Source: Planctomycetales bacterium (GTDB taxonomy: Bacteria > Planctomycetota > Planctomycetia > Pirellulales > Thermoguttaceae). From it: 5,258 nt of DNA. Under the pieces are notes generated by a model. The model saw only the letters and a list, made by a program, of their open reading frames with translations, did not search any database and had not been told where the DNA came from. The stretch lies in assembly GCA_007127495.1 (NCBI GenBank), contig SKZG01000236.1, positions 1 through 5,258 of the forward strand. Reading direction: 5' to 3'. Of this stretch, positions 1 to 5,206 are shown piece after piece. Numbering within the stretch: position 1 is the stretch's first letter; every line of letters begins with the position of its first letter. The translations under genes and the position numbers were made by a program.

Positions 1-7
1 CCTGCCC

Positions 8-29
8 CCGGCGCAACGTTTCGCGCCGG
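8..29. repeat. GC-rich hairpin, copy 1
   Basis: A 22-nt inverted repeat with 9-nt arms (CCGGCGCAA and TCGCGCCGG) around a CGTT loop. One base of the left arm differs from copy 2 at 135-156, leaving an A/C mismatch on the plus strand that becomes a G-U pair in minus-strand RNA. No T-run follows on either strand, so it is not a textbook intrinsic terminator. It lies just downstream of the minus-strand promoter at 49-77, so it would fall in that transcript's 5' leader. It could be a REP-like dispersed palindrome or a structured leader element. Confidence 0.6.
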
Positions 30-48
30 AAGGGGCGACTAATGGTTG

Positions 49-77
49 AGTTTATTCTAGTTATTCCGGATTGTCAA
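49..77 (-). promoter_or_regulatory. candidate sigma70 promoter reading out of the left edge
   Basis: On the minus strand a perfect -35 hexamer TTGACA (77-72) is followed after exactly 17 bp by TAAACT (54-49), which matches 4 of 6 bases of TATAAT. The region is locally AT-rich in a GC-rich window. No gene follows inside the window, so it would drive a gene beyond position 1. The -35 block and its spacing resemble the candidate promoters at 2557-2585 and 5207-5235. Function is inferred from sequence alone. Confidence 0.45.
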
Positions 78-134
78 GGGCCTGCCAAGATTTTCTTTTT
101 CGCCGCTTCCACGCCCTTCCCGGCCGGATCGTGC

Positions 135-156
135 CCGGCGCGACGTTTCGCGCCGG
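135..156. repeat. GC-rich hairpin, copy 2
   Basis: A perfect 22-nt inverted repeat with 9-bp arms (CCGGCGCGA and TCGCGCCGG) and a CGTT loop. It differs by one base from the copy at 8-29, 127 bp away. It lies about 50 bp beyond the stop codon of the FIST gene on the minus strand and before the next minus-strand promoter, where a terminator would be expected, but there is no T-tract after it on that strand. Either a Rho-independent-like terminator lacking a U-run or a dispersed palindromic repeat is possible. Confidence 0.6.
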
Positions 157-161
157 TAACT

Positions 162-183
162 GACAGAAAGATGGGGACAGAAA
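162..183. repeat. short direct repeat GACAGAAA
   Basis: GACAGAAA occurs at 162-169 and 176-183 with a 14-nt period. The second copy is part of GGGGACAGAAAT, a string I associate from memory with intergenic REP/RAYT-type palindromic elements in various bacteria. It starts 6 bp from hairpin copy 2, so both may belong to one decayed repeat element. No transposase is present in the window. Confidence 0.35.
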
Positions 184-199
184 TCGGGGCAAAACAGAT

Positions 200-214
200 T
201 CCCGCCTAGCGGGA
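200..214 (-). terminator. small hairpin around the FIST stop codon, weak terminator candidate
   Basis: TCCCGC (200-205) and GCGGGA (209-214) form a perfect 6-bp stem with the stop triplet (206-208) as its 3-nt loop. Downstream on the minus strand the sequence reads ATCTGTTTTG, so there is only a short, delayed T-run. The stem is short and partly coding, so it may have arisen by chance. Confidence 0.25.
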
Positions 215-1258
215 GATGATGGTGTACATTACGTGCCAGCCGGTACCGCCGCTGAGCACGCCGGCCTGCCGTTCGCTTTCGTCGACCGGGCCGATCTCGC
301 CGGCGCAGTAGAGGCCGAACAGCGGCAGTTCCTTGCCGAGCGCCTCCTGGGTGGCCGCCAACTCGACGTCGTAGTCGTCCAGTTGGCTCCGCCGGCCGGC
401 GCAGTTGAACGCCAGGACGGCCAGCGGCTTCCCGCGGGCGCGCTCGAGGGCTTCGGCGGCGGCCTCGCGGGCCGTGGCGACAACCGTTTCCTCGTCCATG
501 CCCTTGCCCCCGGCCATCGAAACGTTGAAATCGCCGGAAAGCATGACGGCCACGCTGGCGTCCTCATAAGCCTTCCCGCGGAAGTAAGCGTACGTTTGCC
601 CGGCGTTGACGTTTACGGATCCGCCGGTGATCGGGAACTCCGGGCCCACGACCTTTTGAGCCCCTTCGACCAGGAACCGGTTGCTGGGCGCGTGGGCGTT
701 CGCGATGAGGATGAGGAGCTGGTCCCGCTGGGTTTTGGGCACGGCGCGGGCGACGCGCTCGCCGGCCACGTGGAGCAGCTCCCGCATGCGGTCCAGGTCT
801 TTGACCCGGTCGAGTTTCGCGGTGCCTTGTCCGGTGACCAGGGCAGCGGCCACGCCGATGCCGTCGCCGCCGATACCGAGCAGGGCGACGGCGTCGAAAT
901 CGGTGCATCCCTCCTGCGTATAGGAGCCGTAGGTGGCCCCGCCCAGGATGATGTTCTTTTCGATGACGGTGCCGATCCCGTCGAGCAGCTTCTGCTTGTA
1001 CTCCAGGCCTTCAAAGACTTCGGATACCAGCACGGCCTTCAGCGGCGCGTCGCCCATGGCCTCCTTGAGCATTTCGGCGGCCTTCCTGCCCGCCGCCGCG
1101 GGGTCCTCGTCAGCGTCTTCGAGCATCACGATGCGCAGGACGACGTCGCCGCCGGGCCGAGCGGGCCGGCCGTGCCACCGGTCGTCGGCAGCACGGGCCG
1201 GAGCGATCGAGGCCAGGACGATACCAAGCAGCCCGATTGACAATGCGAAACGATTCAT
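206..1258 (-). CDS. exported FIST-domain protein
   Basis: A 350-residue protein with a Sec-type signal peptide (residues 1-23, hydrophobic core LSIGLLGIVLASIA, likely cut after ARA). The rest resembles the FIST_N/FIST_C sensory module: a core beginning VVLRIVML near residue 39, then ILGGATYGSY (about 104-113) followed by a conserved-looking DFDAVALLGI strand, and near the C-terminus FNCAGRR (284-290) and GLYCAGEIGP (315-324), the signature-like end of FIST_C. FIST domains are proposed to bind small ligands such as amino acids, usually in cytoplasmic signalling proteins; here there is no kinase, chemotaxis or cyclase output domain, and the signal peptide puts the domain outside the cytoplasm. 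The start at 1258 was chosen because GGGAG (1266-1270) lies 7 nt upstream and the signal peptide begins there; an in-frame ATG at 1330 would translate the repeat DNA. It lies 126 bp downstream of the CBM9-like gene on the same strand. The family call is fairly secure; ligand and role are unknown. Confidence 0.8.
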   Translation of the reverse strand: MNRFALSIGLLGIVLASIAPARAADDRWHGRPARPGGDVVLRIVMLEDADEDPAAAGRKAAEMLKEAMGDAPLKAVLVSEVFEGLEYKQKLLDGIGTVIEKNIILGGATYGSYTQEGCTDFDAVALLGIGGDGIGVAAALVTGQGTAKLDRVKDLDRMRELLHVAGERVARAVPKTQRDQLLILIANAHAPSNRFLVEGAQKVVGPEFPITGGSVNVNAGQTYAYFRGKAYEDASVAVMLSGDFNVSMAGGKGMDEETVVATAREAAAEALERARGKPLAVLAFNCAGRRSQLDDYDVELAATQEALGKELPLFGLYCAGEIGPVDESERQAGVLSGGTGWHVMYTIISR

Positions 1259-1265
1259 TTTCTTT

Positions 1266-1270
1266 CTCCC
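1266..1270 (-). promoter_or_regulatory. ribosome binding site fixing the FIST gene start
   Basis: GGGAG on the minus strand, 7 nt before the ATG at 1258. It favours this start over the upstream in-frame ATG at 1330, whose extension of 24 residues is read from the palindromic repeats and is not signal-like. Confidence 0.6.
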
Positions 1271-1293
1271 AATGCAGGTGCAGTGAAGTGTAG

Positions 1294-1342
1294 ACGGCAC
1301 ACGGCGTGTGCCGGAATTCGCGAACGGCACACGGCGTGTGCC
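1294..1342. repeat. tandem palindromic repeat, two copies of ACGGCACACGGCGTGTGCC
   Basis: Two identical 19-nt units (1294-1312 and 1324-1342), 30-nt period. Each contains the perfect palindrome GGCACAC-GGC-GTGTGCC (1296-1312 and 1326-1342; 7-bp stem, 3-nt loop). Between them lies the palindrome TTCGCGAA (1317-1324). The pair sits in the gap between the CBM9-like gene and the FIST gene and would form two adjacent stem-loops in a read-through transcript. From memory, GGCACACGGAGTGTGCC-like strings are scattered through planctomycete intergenic DNA; that is recollection, not a search. It may act as a REP-type mRNA stabiliser or attenuator. Confidence 0.75.
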
Positions 1343-1384
1343 TATTACAATGTGCTGTGAACAGTTACGTCTTTCGTTAGCCTG

Positions 1385-2425
1385 TTAGTGCCGAGAACTA
1401 ATGAACCTCCAGGGGGTTTTGCTGTCGTACGGAGGTGTTTCGCCGAAGCTGTCGCCGGGGAACCGCGACCAGGCCAGTGGGTTTCGGCGGCACGGCCCTA
1501 GTCCCAGGGCGTGCCCCAGGTCGCGCAGGCCGGCGCCGCCCGGATCGTGTACCAGCACGGAAAACTGGTAGGCGCGCCCCTCACTGGGGCGGATGGCGGC
1601 ACGCATCGGCCCGAACGGAATGGAACCTTCGTAATAGGTCACTCCATCTTCATGGCGAACGACCAGCTCCGCGGCTTCCAGTTCGAGCCCTTCGAGCGGT
1701 CGCGTCTTGGCGGCGCGGGCCAGCTTCATGCCCGGCTCGGCCAGTTGATACACTTTTCCCTCGCCATCGGTGCCGACGGCGACGAGCAGGAACTCGAACC
1801 GCTGGGCCTCATCGTCGGGCGTTGTTCCGGTAGCGGCGCCGTCCGGGGCGAGGGAAATCTGGACGGCATCGAACGGCGTCGCGTCGTCGATCGGCCGCAG
1901 CGCATCCTGCTCGACCGCGATCATAACGGAAAACCGTCGCCGATTCCAGTATGTGGCCACGGTCGTCGTTTTCGCTTCCACATCAAACCGGATGGGAATG
2001 GCATCGTTCCAGTCGTCGATCCGGCCGTCGATCTCCGGACTGAAGAAGGGCGTGCCCGCCCAGAAGACCTCCTGTTGGTGCGTGGCGGTTCTTCCGTCGC
2101 TGGTGATCGTCACCTCGACCGGATACCGGTTCGCGGCGATTTCGGTTCCTTGCTCGCTTTCGAATCGCACGCGGGTGGCTTCGCCGGGCGCAAGCGACAC
2201 GTCGACGGTCTCGGGCACGGCGGTCCAGGGTCCGGGCAGTTTGACCGACATCGCGGCCTCCAGCGGCGTCTCGCCCGGGTTCTTCACGGCAACGTGAAAG
2301 ATGGGCGAGTGTGCCGGGGGGATGGTGAACGCCTCGACCCAAACCAACGGGTCGCCGGCCCGGCAGGGTGCCGAGAAAAACAGTGCCGCGATTAGGAAGG
2401 CGGCCGGGAAAGCGTTCGATCGCAT
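1385..2425 (-). CDS. secreted protein with NEW3-like Ig domain and CBM9-like domain
   Basis: A 346-residue protein. Residues 1-23 form a Sec signal peptide (FPAAFLIAALFFSAPCRA, likely cut before GDP); the Cys at 21 is not in a lipobox. Residues about 40-125 resemble an Ig-like NEW3/CARDB-type beta domain (VKNPGE, then the hydrophobic pattern LPGPW...VSLAPGEATRVRF, ending RYPVEVTITSDG). Residues about 130-340 resemble a carbohydrate-binding family 9-like domain: the opening IDGRIDDWNDAIPI (132-145) is the typical start, and a YYEGSIPF strand and a closing VLVHDPGGAG segment fit its later strands. CBM9-like domains bind sugars or polysaccharide ends, but in planctomycetes many such proteins lack any catalytic part, as here. 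A role at the cell surface in glycan binding is inferred. GGAG (2434-2437) lies 8 nt before the ATG; a longer in-frame reading to 2533 has no such site and no signal peptide at its start. It is divergent from the thymidylate synthase gene and is the upstream partner of the FIST gene. Confidence 0.75.
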   Translation of the reverse strand: MRSNAFPAAFLIAALFFSAPCRAGDPLVWVEAFTIPPAHSPIFHVAVKNPGETPLEAAMSVKLPGPWTAVPETVDVSLAPGEATRVRFESEQGTEIAANRYPVEVTITSDGRTATHQQEVFWAGTPFFSPEIDGRIDDWNDAIPIRFDVEAKTTTVATYWNRRRFSVMIAVEQDALRPIDDATPFDAVQISLAPDGAATGTTPDDEAQRFEFLLVAVGTDGEGKVYQLAEPGMKLARAAKTRPLEGLELEAAELVVRHEDGVTYYEGSIPFGPMRAAIRPSEGRAYQFSVLVHDPGGAGLRDLGHALGLGPCRRNPLAWSRFPGDSFGETPPYDSKTPWRFISSRH

Positions 2426-2433
2426 GGTGGTTG

Positions 2434-2437
2434 CTCC
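2434..2437 (-). promoter_or_regulatory. ribosome binding site of the CBM9-like gene
   Basis: GGAG on the minus strand with an 8-nt spacer to the ATG at 2425. It selects the start that begins directly with the signal peptide, against in-frame upstream starts reaching 2533. Confidence 0.5.
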
Positions 2438-2556
2438 GGTGCGGTTCGTACAGGAAAGCGGCAACGGCCGGCGGGGGGCCTTCGCGCGTGGCAGGCACAA
2501 CTCGCCGCGCCGCCACCGCGAGAACATCCACAAGTTGCGTAGGCTTCGTACGCCTC

Positions 2557-2585
2557 ATTGTGCGCGATGCACACAGCCGGGTCAA
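2557..2585 (-). promoter_or_regulatory. candidate sigma70 promoter for the CBM9-like gene
   Basis: On the minus strand TTGACC (2585-2580) is followed after 17 bp by CACAAT (2562-2557); these match 5 of 6 and 4 of 6 consensus bases. It would give a leader of roughly 125 nt. A small dyad TGTGC-N5-GCACA (2559-2573) overlaps the -10 and spacer and could be an operator, though at 5 bp per arm it may be chance. The geometry matches two other minus-strand candidates in the window. Confidence 0.4.
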
Positions 2586-2634
2586 GTGACGAGCTTAGGA
2601 TCGGTGAAGAAATTTGTGCTTCCCCCTCACCCTA

Positions 2635-2658
2635 CCCTCTTCCCGCCGCGGGAGAGGG
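2635..2658. repeat. REP-like imperfect palindrome
   Basis: Arms CCCTCTTCCCG (2635-2645) and CGGGAGAGGG (2649-2658) pair over 10 bp with one bulged T and a CCG loop. It is preceded by CCCCCTCACCCTA. CCCTCACCC followed by CCCTCTCCC/GGGAGAGGG is, from memory, a very common intergenic palindrome in GC-rich bacteria. There is no T-run after it, and it lies between divergent genes where no terminator is needed, so a dispersed REP-like element is the better reading. Confidence 0.55.
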
Positions 2659-2692
2659 GACATCGGACAGTCATTTCTTTGCCGATTCTTAT

Positions 2693-2718
2693 TCGAAGCC
2701 GGCCTGTCGAAGCCGGCC
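2693..2718. repeat. two-copy tandem repeat of TCGAAGCCGGCC
   Basis: TCGAAGCCGGCC occurs at 2693-2704 and 2707-2718, separated by TG (14-nt period). It sits about 85 bp before the thymidylate synthase start. It is too short to assign a function. Confidence 0.4.
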
Positions 2719-2792
2719 CGGCTTGCACTCCGGCGGTGGTTCGCCAACAATGACGCCTGATGCTGGATTTTTGCGAGTCTCCAATCATGACC

Positions 2793-2798
2793 AGGAGG
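2793..2798 (+). promoter_or_regulatory. strong ribosome binding site fixing the thymidylate synthase start
   Basis: AGGAGG, a full Shine-Dalgarno match, lies 5 nt before the ATG at 2804. This rules out the upstream in-frame ATGs, which would add some 82 residues of non-coding-looking sequence read through the REP-like palindrome. Confidence 0.85.
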
Positions 2799-2803
2799 GT
2801 ACG

Positions 2804-3649
2804 ATGAGTGGTATTCCAGTTCTTTTCGCCGAAGGGCAATCGATCGCCGAAGGGTGGGAAAACGCCCTGGTCAAGTTGTACGAGGCGGGGTGCGACGTCA
2901 AGACCCAGTACGACCAGCCCGACGCATCGCCCAGCAAGGACGCCACCATGCTGCTGGTGGTCCACGACCCCAGCGCCGAGCCGATGATCCACCGCGACTT
3001 CCCTTGCGGCTTCGAGGAGTTGCAGGAATACGTCATGGAGGTGTGCGAGGGGATCAAGGACCATTGCGTACGCAATCCGGACGACCCGGACGACACACGT
3101 TGGGAATATACCTATCACCAGCGTCTTTTTCGGTACGAGGTGCCTCACATCGACGCGTACGACCAGATCGAGCACGTTTGCCGCCAATTGGCGGAGACGC
3201 CGCACACGCGTCGGGCTCAGGCGATCACGTGGAAGGTGTGGGAAGACAGCAGTTGCTACGATCCGGCCTGCCTGCAAAGCATCTGGTGCCGGATTACCGA
3301 GGACGGTGCCGCGCGCCGCCTGAGCATGAACGTCCGCTTCCGTTCGAACGACGCCTACAAGGCGGCGTTTATGAATATTTTCGCCTTGGCACAGCTCCAG
3401 CGGAATATCGCGGCGCGGGTAACCGAGCTTTCCGGCCGGCCGGTCGAGCCCGGCCGGTATTGCCATCTGGCGGACAGTTTCCACATTTACGGTTCGAACC
3501 TGGGCGAGTTCGAGGGGCGATTCCTGGGCGCGCTTCAGCGGCGGTCGTTCGAGCAGCGAACGATGCGGTACGACGACGTTCGCGACATCATGGAGGCAGC
3601 CCGGCCGGCCATCCTTGAAAAGGCGCGCCGCATGGGGCCGCCCTCGTAG
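2804..3649 (+). CDS. thymidylate synthase family protein, divergent ThyA-type
   Basis: A 281-residue soluble protein. Folate-dependent thymidylate synthase methylates dUMP to dTMP using methylene-tetrahydrofolate in the cytoplasm. The catalytic core aligns by spacing with E. coli ThyA: R136-R137 (R126-R127) and W143 (W133), then catalytic C156 in PACLQSIWC exactly 19 residues after R137 as in ThyA (C146), R180-S-N-D183 (R166-D169), N191 exactly 8 after the Asp (N177), and H227-I-Y229 in DSFHIY (H207/Y209). N191 is the residue that reads uracil; dCMP hydroxymethylases carry Asp there, so a dUMP substrate is likelier. Odd points: the N-terminal RTGTGT phosphate loop is absent (SKDATM, 44-49, seems to stand in its place), and the protein ends with a helix-like tail (EAARPAILEKARRM) instead of the PHPxI...AV lid. 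It has a strong Shine-Dalgarno and converges on the oxidoreductase gene 37 bp away. The symbol is left blank because it is outside the classical ThyA group. Confidence 0.85.
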   Translation: MSGIPVLFAEGQSIAEGWENALVKLYEAGCDVKTQYDQPDASPSKDATMLLVVHDPSAEPMIHRDFPCGFEELQEYVMEVCEGIKDHCVRNPDDPDDTRWEYTYHQRLFRYEVPHIDAYDQIEHVCRQLAETPHTRRAQAITWKVWEDSSCYDPACLQSIWCRITEDGAARRLSMNVRFRSNDAYKAAFMNIFALAQLQRNIAARVTELSGRPVEPGRYCHLADSFHIYGSNLGEFEGRFLGALQRRSFEQRTMRYDDVRDIMEAARPAILEKARRMGPPS

Positions 3650-3686
3650 CCGGGCCGTTTGCCTGCCTTTTCCCTCCAGTAACCGT

Positions 3687-5054
3687 TCAGACCTCCCACG
3701 GCGCGCGCATCGCCCTACCGCGCAGGCGGTTGGCGGCGTCGTTTTCGAGGAACTGTTCGCCGTCGGGGTCCCACCGGAGGGCCTGACGGGTCCAGTGGGC
3801 AATGCAGCCGAGGTGCGACACGATGGTCGAACTGCACCCGGCGGCGATACTGCAGACCGGCTCTCGGCGCGTGCGGATGCACGCGAGCCAGTCCTGGTGA
3901 TGATCCGCGATCCGGGAGGCATCCGACAGGTCCGGCTCGTCCCGGGCCAGGTCGTCGGGGTAACAGCGGAAGTAGCCTCGCCGGCCCACGTGAATCCAGC
4001 CGTCCTCACCCATGAACAGAACGCCGAAGTTCTCAATGCGCGTGGCCGGGTCCCAACCTTTTGGGACGACATGCCTGCCGGGGTCGAGTCGGCCGGTAAC
4101 CTGGAGCAGCACATCGTTGGCGTATTTGTACGTAAGACACGGCACCTGGCCCGTTTCGGGAGGGACGATTTCGATCGGGCCGCTTGCGTCCATTTGCAGG
4201 CCCCATTGCACGATGTCGAAGGCGTGAACGGTGTTATTGGTCAGGTTGCCGCCGCCCAGGTCGCGGCAGAAGGCCCAGGGGGTGACGTGCGGCGGATTCC
4301 CGTAAATGTGCAACCGCCGGTTGAACGGCCGCCACGGGGCGGGGCCGAGCCACAGGTCCCAGTCAAGCCCCTCGGGCACCGGCTCCGGCGGCAGGCTCAC
4401 ATAGTCATTCGTGCCGGGGTGGGTCACGTATGCCGCGCGAATCGTTCCGATACGCCCTTCGTGAACCAGCCGGCACGCCTTCACGAACTCCGGGGTCGAC
4501 CGCTGCTGCAAACCGATCTGGCATACCCGGCCGTAACGCCGCACCGCATCGGCCATTGCGCGGGCTTCCACGATGGTCTTCGAGATGGGTTTCTCGCAGT
4601 AGATATCCTTGCCGGCCCGGGCCGCCAGGACGGTGGCCGGGCCGTGCCAGTTGTCGCCGGTGGCGATGACCACGGCATCGACGTCGTCGCGGGCGAGCAG
4701 GTCGCGCAGGTCGTTGTAGGCGGTACAGCCGTGGAACGTGCCGCCGGGCCGATCGGCCGCGTAGGTTCGCTCGACCAACCGTTTGGCGCTCTCGCGCCGC
4801 CATGTATCAACGTCGCACACGGCAACGACCTGTGCCTCCGGATAGTTGAGGCAATGCCGCAAATGCCCCCGGCCCATCGCGCCGACGCCGATGACGCCGA
4901 CACCGATCCGCTCGCTGGGCGCGGCGTCGCCCGCTTTGCCGAACACCGAGGCGGGCAGCAGCCATGGCGCTGCGACGGTTCCGGCGGCCGTGGCCGCCTG
5001 GGAAAGGAAGGTTCGCCGGGTAGACCGATGCGCGGGTTGACGATGCTTCTTCAT
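3687..5054 (-). CDS. Tat-exported Gfo/Idh/MocA family oxidoreductase
   Basis: A 455-residue protein of usual length for the exported planctomycete branch of this NAD(P)-dependent sugar and inositol dehydrogenase family. Residues 11-17 (STRRTFL) are a twin-arginine motif followed by a hydrophobic stretch to about 40, so it is probably exported folded with its cofactor. The Rossmann domain starts at RIGVGVIGVGAMG (GxGxxG at 56-61) with an acidic VCDVD (79-83) after the second strand; ATGDNWH (131-137) and the family EKP motif (154-156) follow. The C-terminal domain has LDWDLWLGPAPW (230-241), typical of this branch, and GGGNLTNNTVHAFDIVQW (267-284), containing the likely catalytic H277 and D280. 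There NN replaces the DWG often seen before the His. The substrate cannot be told from sequence. GGAGG (5065-5069) precedes the ATG by 10 nt, a little long, but this start gives the complete Tat signal. No terminator hairpin is visible in the 37 bp to the convergent thymidylate synthase gene. Confidence 0.9.
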   Translation of the reverse strand: MKKHRQPAHRSTRRTFLSQAATAAGTVAAPWLLPASVFGKAGDAAPSERIGVGVIGVGAMGRGHLRHCLNYPEAQVVAVCDVDTWRRESAKRLVERTYAADRPGGTFHGCTAYNDLRDLLARDDVDAVVIATGDNWHGPATVLAARAGKDIYCEKPISKTIVEARAMADAVRRYGRVCQIGLQQRSTPEFVKACRLVHEGRIGTIRAAYVTHPGTNDYVSLPPEPVPEGLDWDLWLGPAPWRPFNRRLHIYGNPPHVTPWAFCRDLGGGNLTNNTVHAFDIVQWGLQMDASGPIEIVPPETGQVPCLTYKYANDVLLQVTGRLDPGRHVVPKGWDPATRIENFGVLFMGEDGWIHVGRRGYFRCYPDDLARDEPDLSDASRIADHHQDWLACIRTRREPVCSIAAGCSSTIVSHLGCIAHWTRQALRWDPDGEQFLENDAANRLRGRAMRAPWEV

Positions 5055-5082
5055 GGTTCATTACCCTCCCATCCCGAGGTTC

Positions 5083-5094
5083 AGGCCGTGGCCT
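5083..5094. repeat. small palindrome in the oxidoreductase leader
   Basis: AGGCC-GT-GGCCT, extended by a C/G pair to 5082-5095, lies about 30 bp upstream of the oxidoreductase start. A nearby dyad GCTTC-GCT-GAAGC (5120-5132) lies in the same leader. The 2-nt spacing of the first is too tight for a stable RNA hairpin, so if functional it would be a DNA operator. Both may be chance in GC-rich DNA. Confidence 0.25.
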
Positions 5095-5206
5095 GGGCCG
5101 CCTCCGCCAAGTTCGCCAGGCTTCGCTGAAGCGGCTCGATGGGCGATTTTCGGTTGTAGTACAAGGGATAGAGGGATAGGAAAAATGATTCTTCTCACAG
5201 AACTCA

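Larger units (their letters stand above)
2426..2803. other. 378-bp divergent intergenic region
   Basis: No credible gene is seen between the CBM9-like gene and the thymidylate synthase gene. The left part holds the leader and candidate promoter of the CBM9-like gene. The middle holds a REP-like palindrome (2635-2658) and the right part a 12-nt tandem repeat (2693-2718) and the strong Shine-Dalgarno of the synthase gene. I found no convincing -35/-10 pair for the plus-strand gene. Confidence 0.6.

Noticed and set aside
233..1240. A 335-codon plus-strand frame opposite the FIST gene
   Set aside because: Composition is a mirror of the FIST codons; no ribosome site or family motif.
1259..1330. 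N-terminal extension of the FIST protein to an ATG at 1330
   Set aside because: The extra residues are read from the palindromic repeat, and the start at 1258 has a good Shine-Dalgarno and a proper signal peptide.
1..1342. CRISPR array suggested by repeated palindromes
   Set aside because: Only two copies of each unit, unequal spacing between families, no spacers of uniform length and no cas gene.
1511..2395. A 294-codon plus-strand frame opposite the CBM9-like gene
   Set aside because: Antisense shadow of a gene with a clear signal peptide and CBM9-like motifs.
2558..2803. N-terminal extension of the thymidylate synthase
   Set aside because: The extension is read through a REP-like palindrome and a tandem repeat, while AGGAGG sits 5 nt before the internal ATG.
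2627..4114. A 495-codon minus-strand open frame spanning the thymidylate synthase gene antisense and part of the oxidoreductase gene
   Set aside because: It starts within the oxidoreductase gene in another frame, crosses an intergenic repeat and shows no recognisable domain.
3615..5129. A 504-codon plus-strand open frame opposite the oxidoreductase gene
   Set aside because: It is antisense to a gene with unmistakable Gfo/Idh/MocA motifs, has no domain pattern of its own and starts inside the thymidylate synthase gene; long antisense frames are common in GC-rich DNA.
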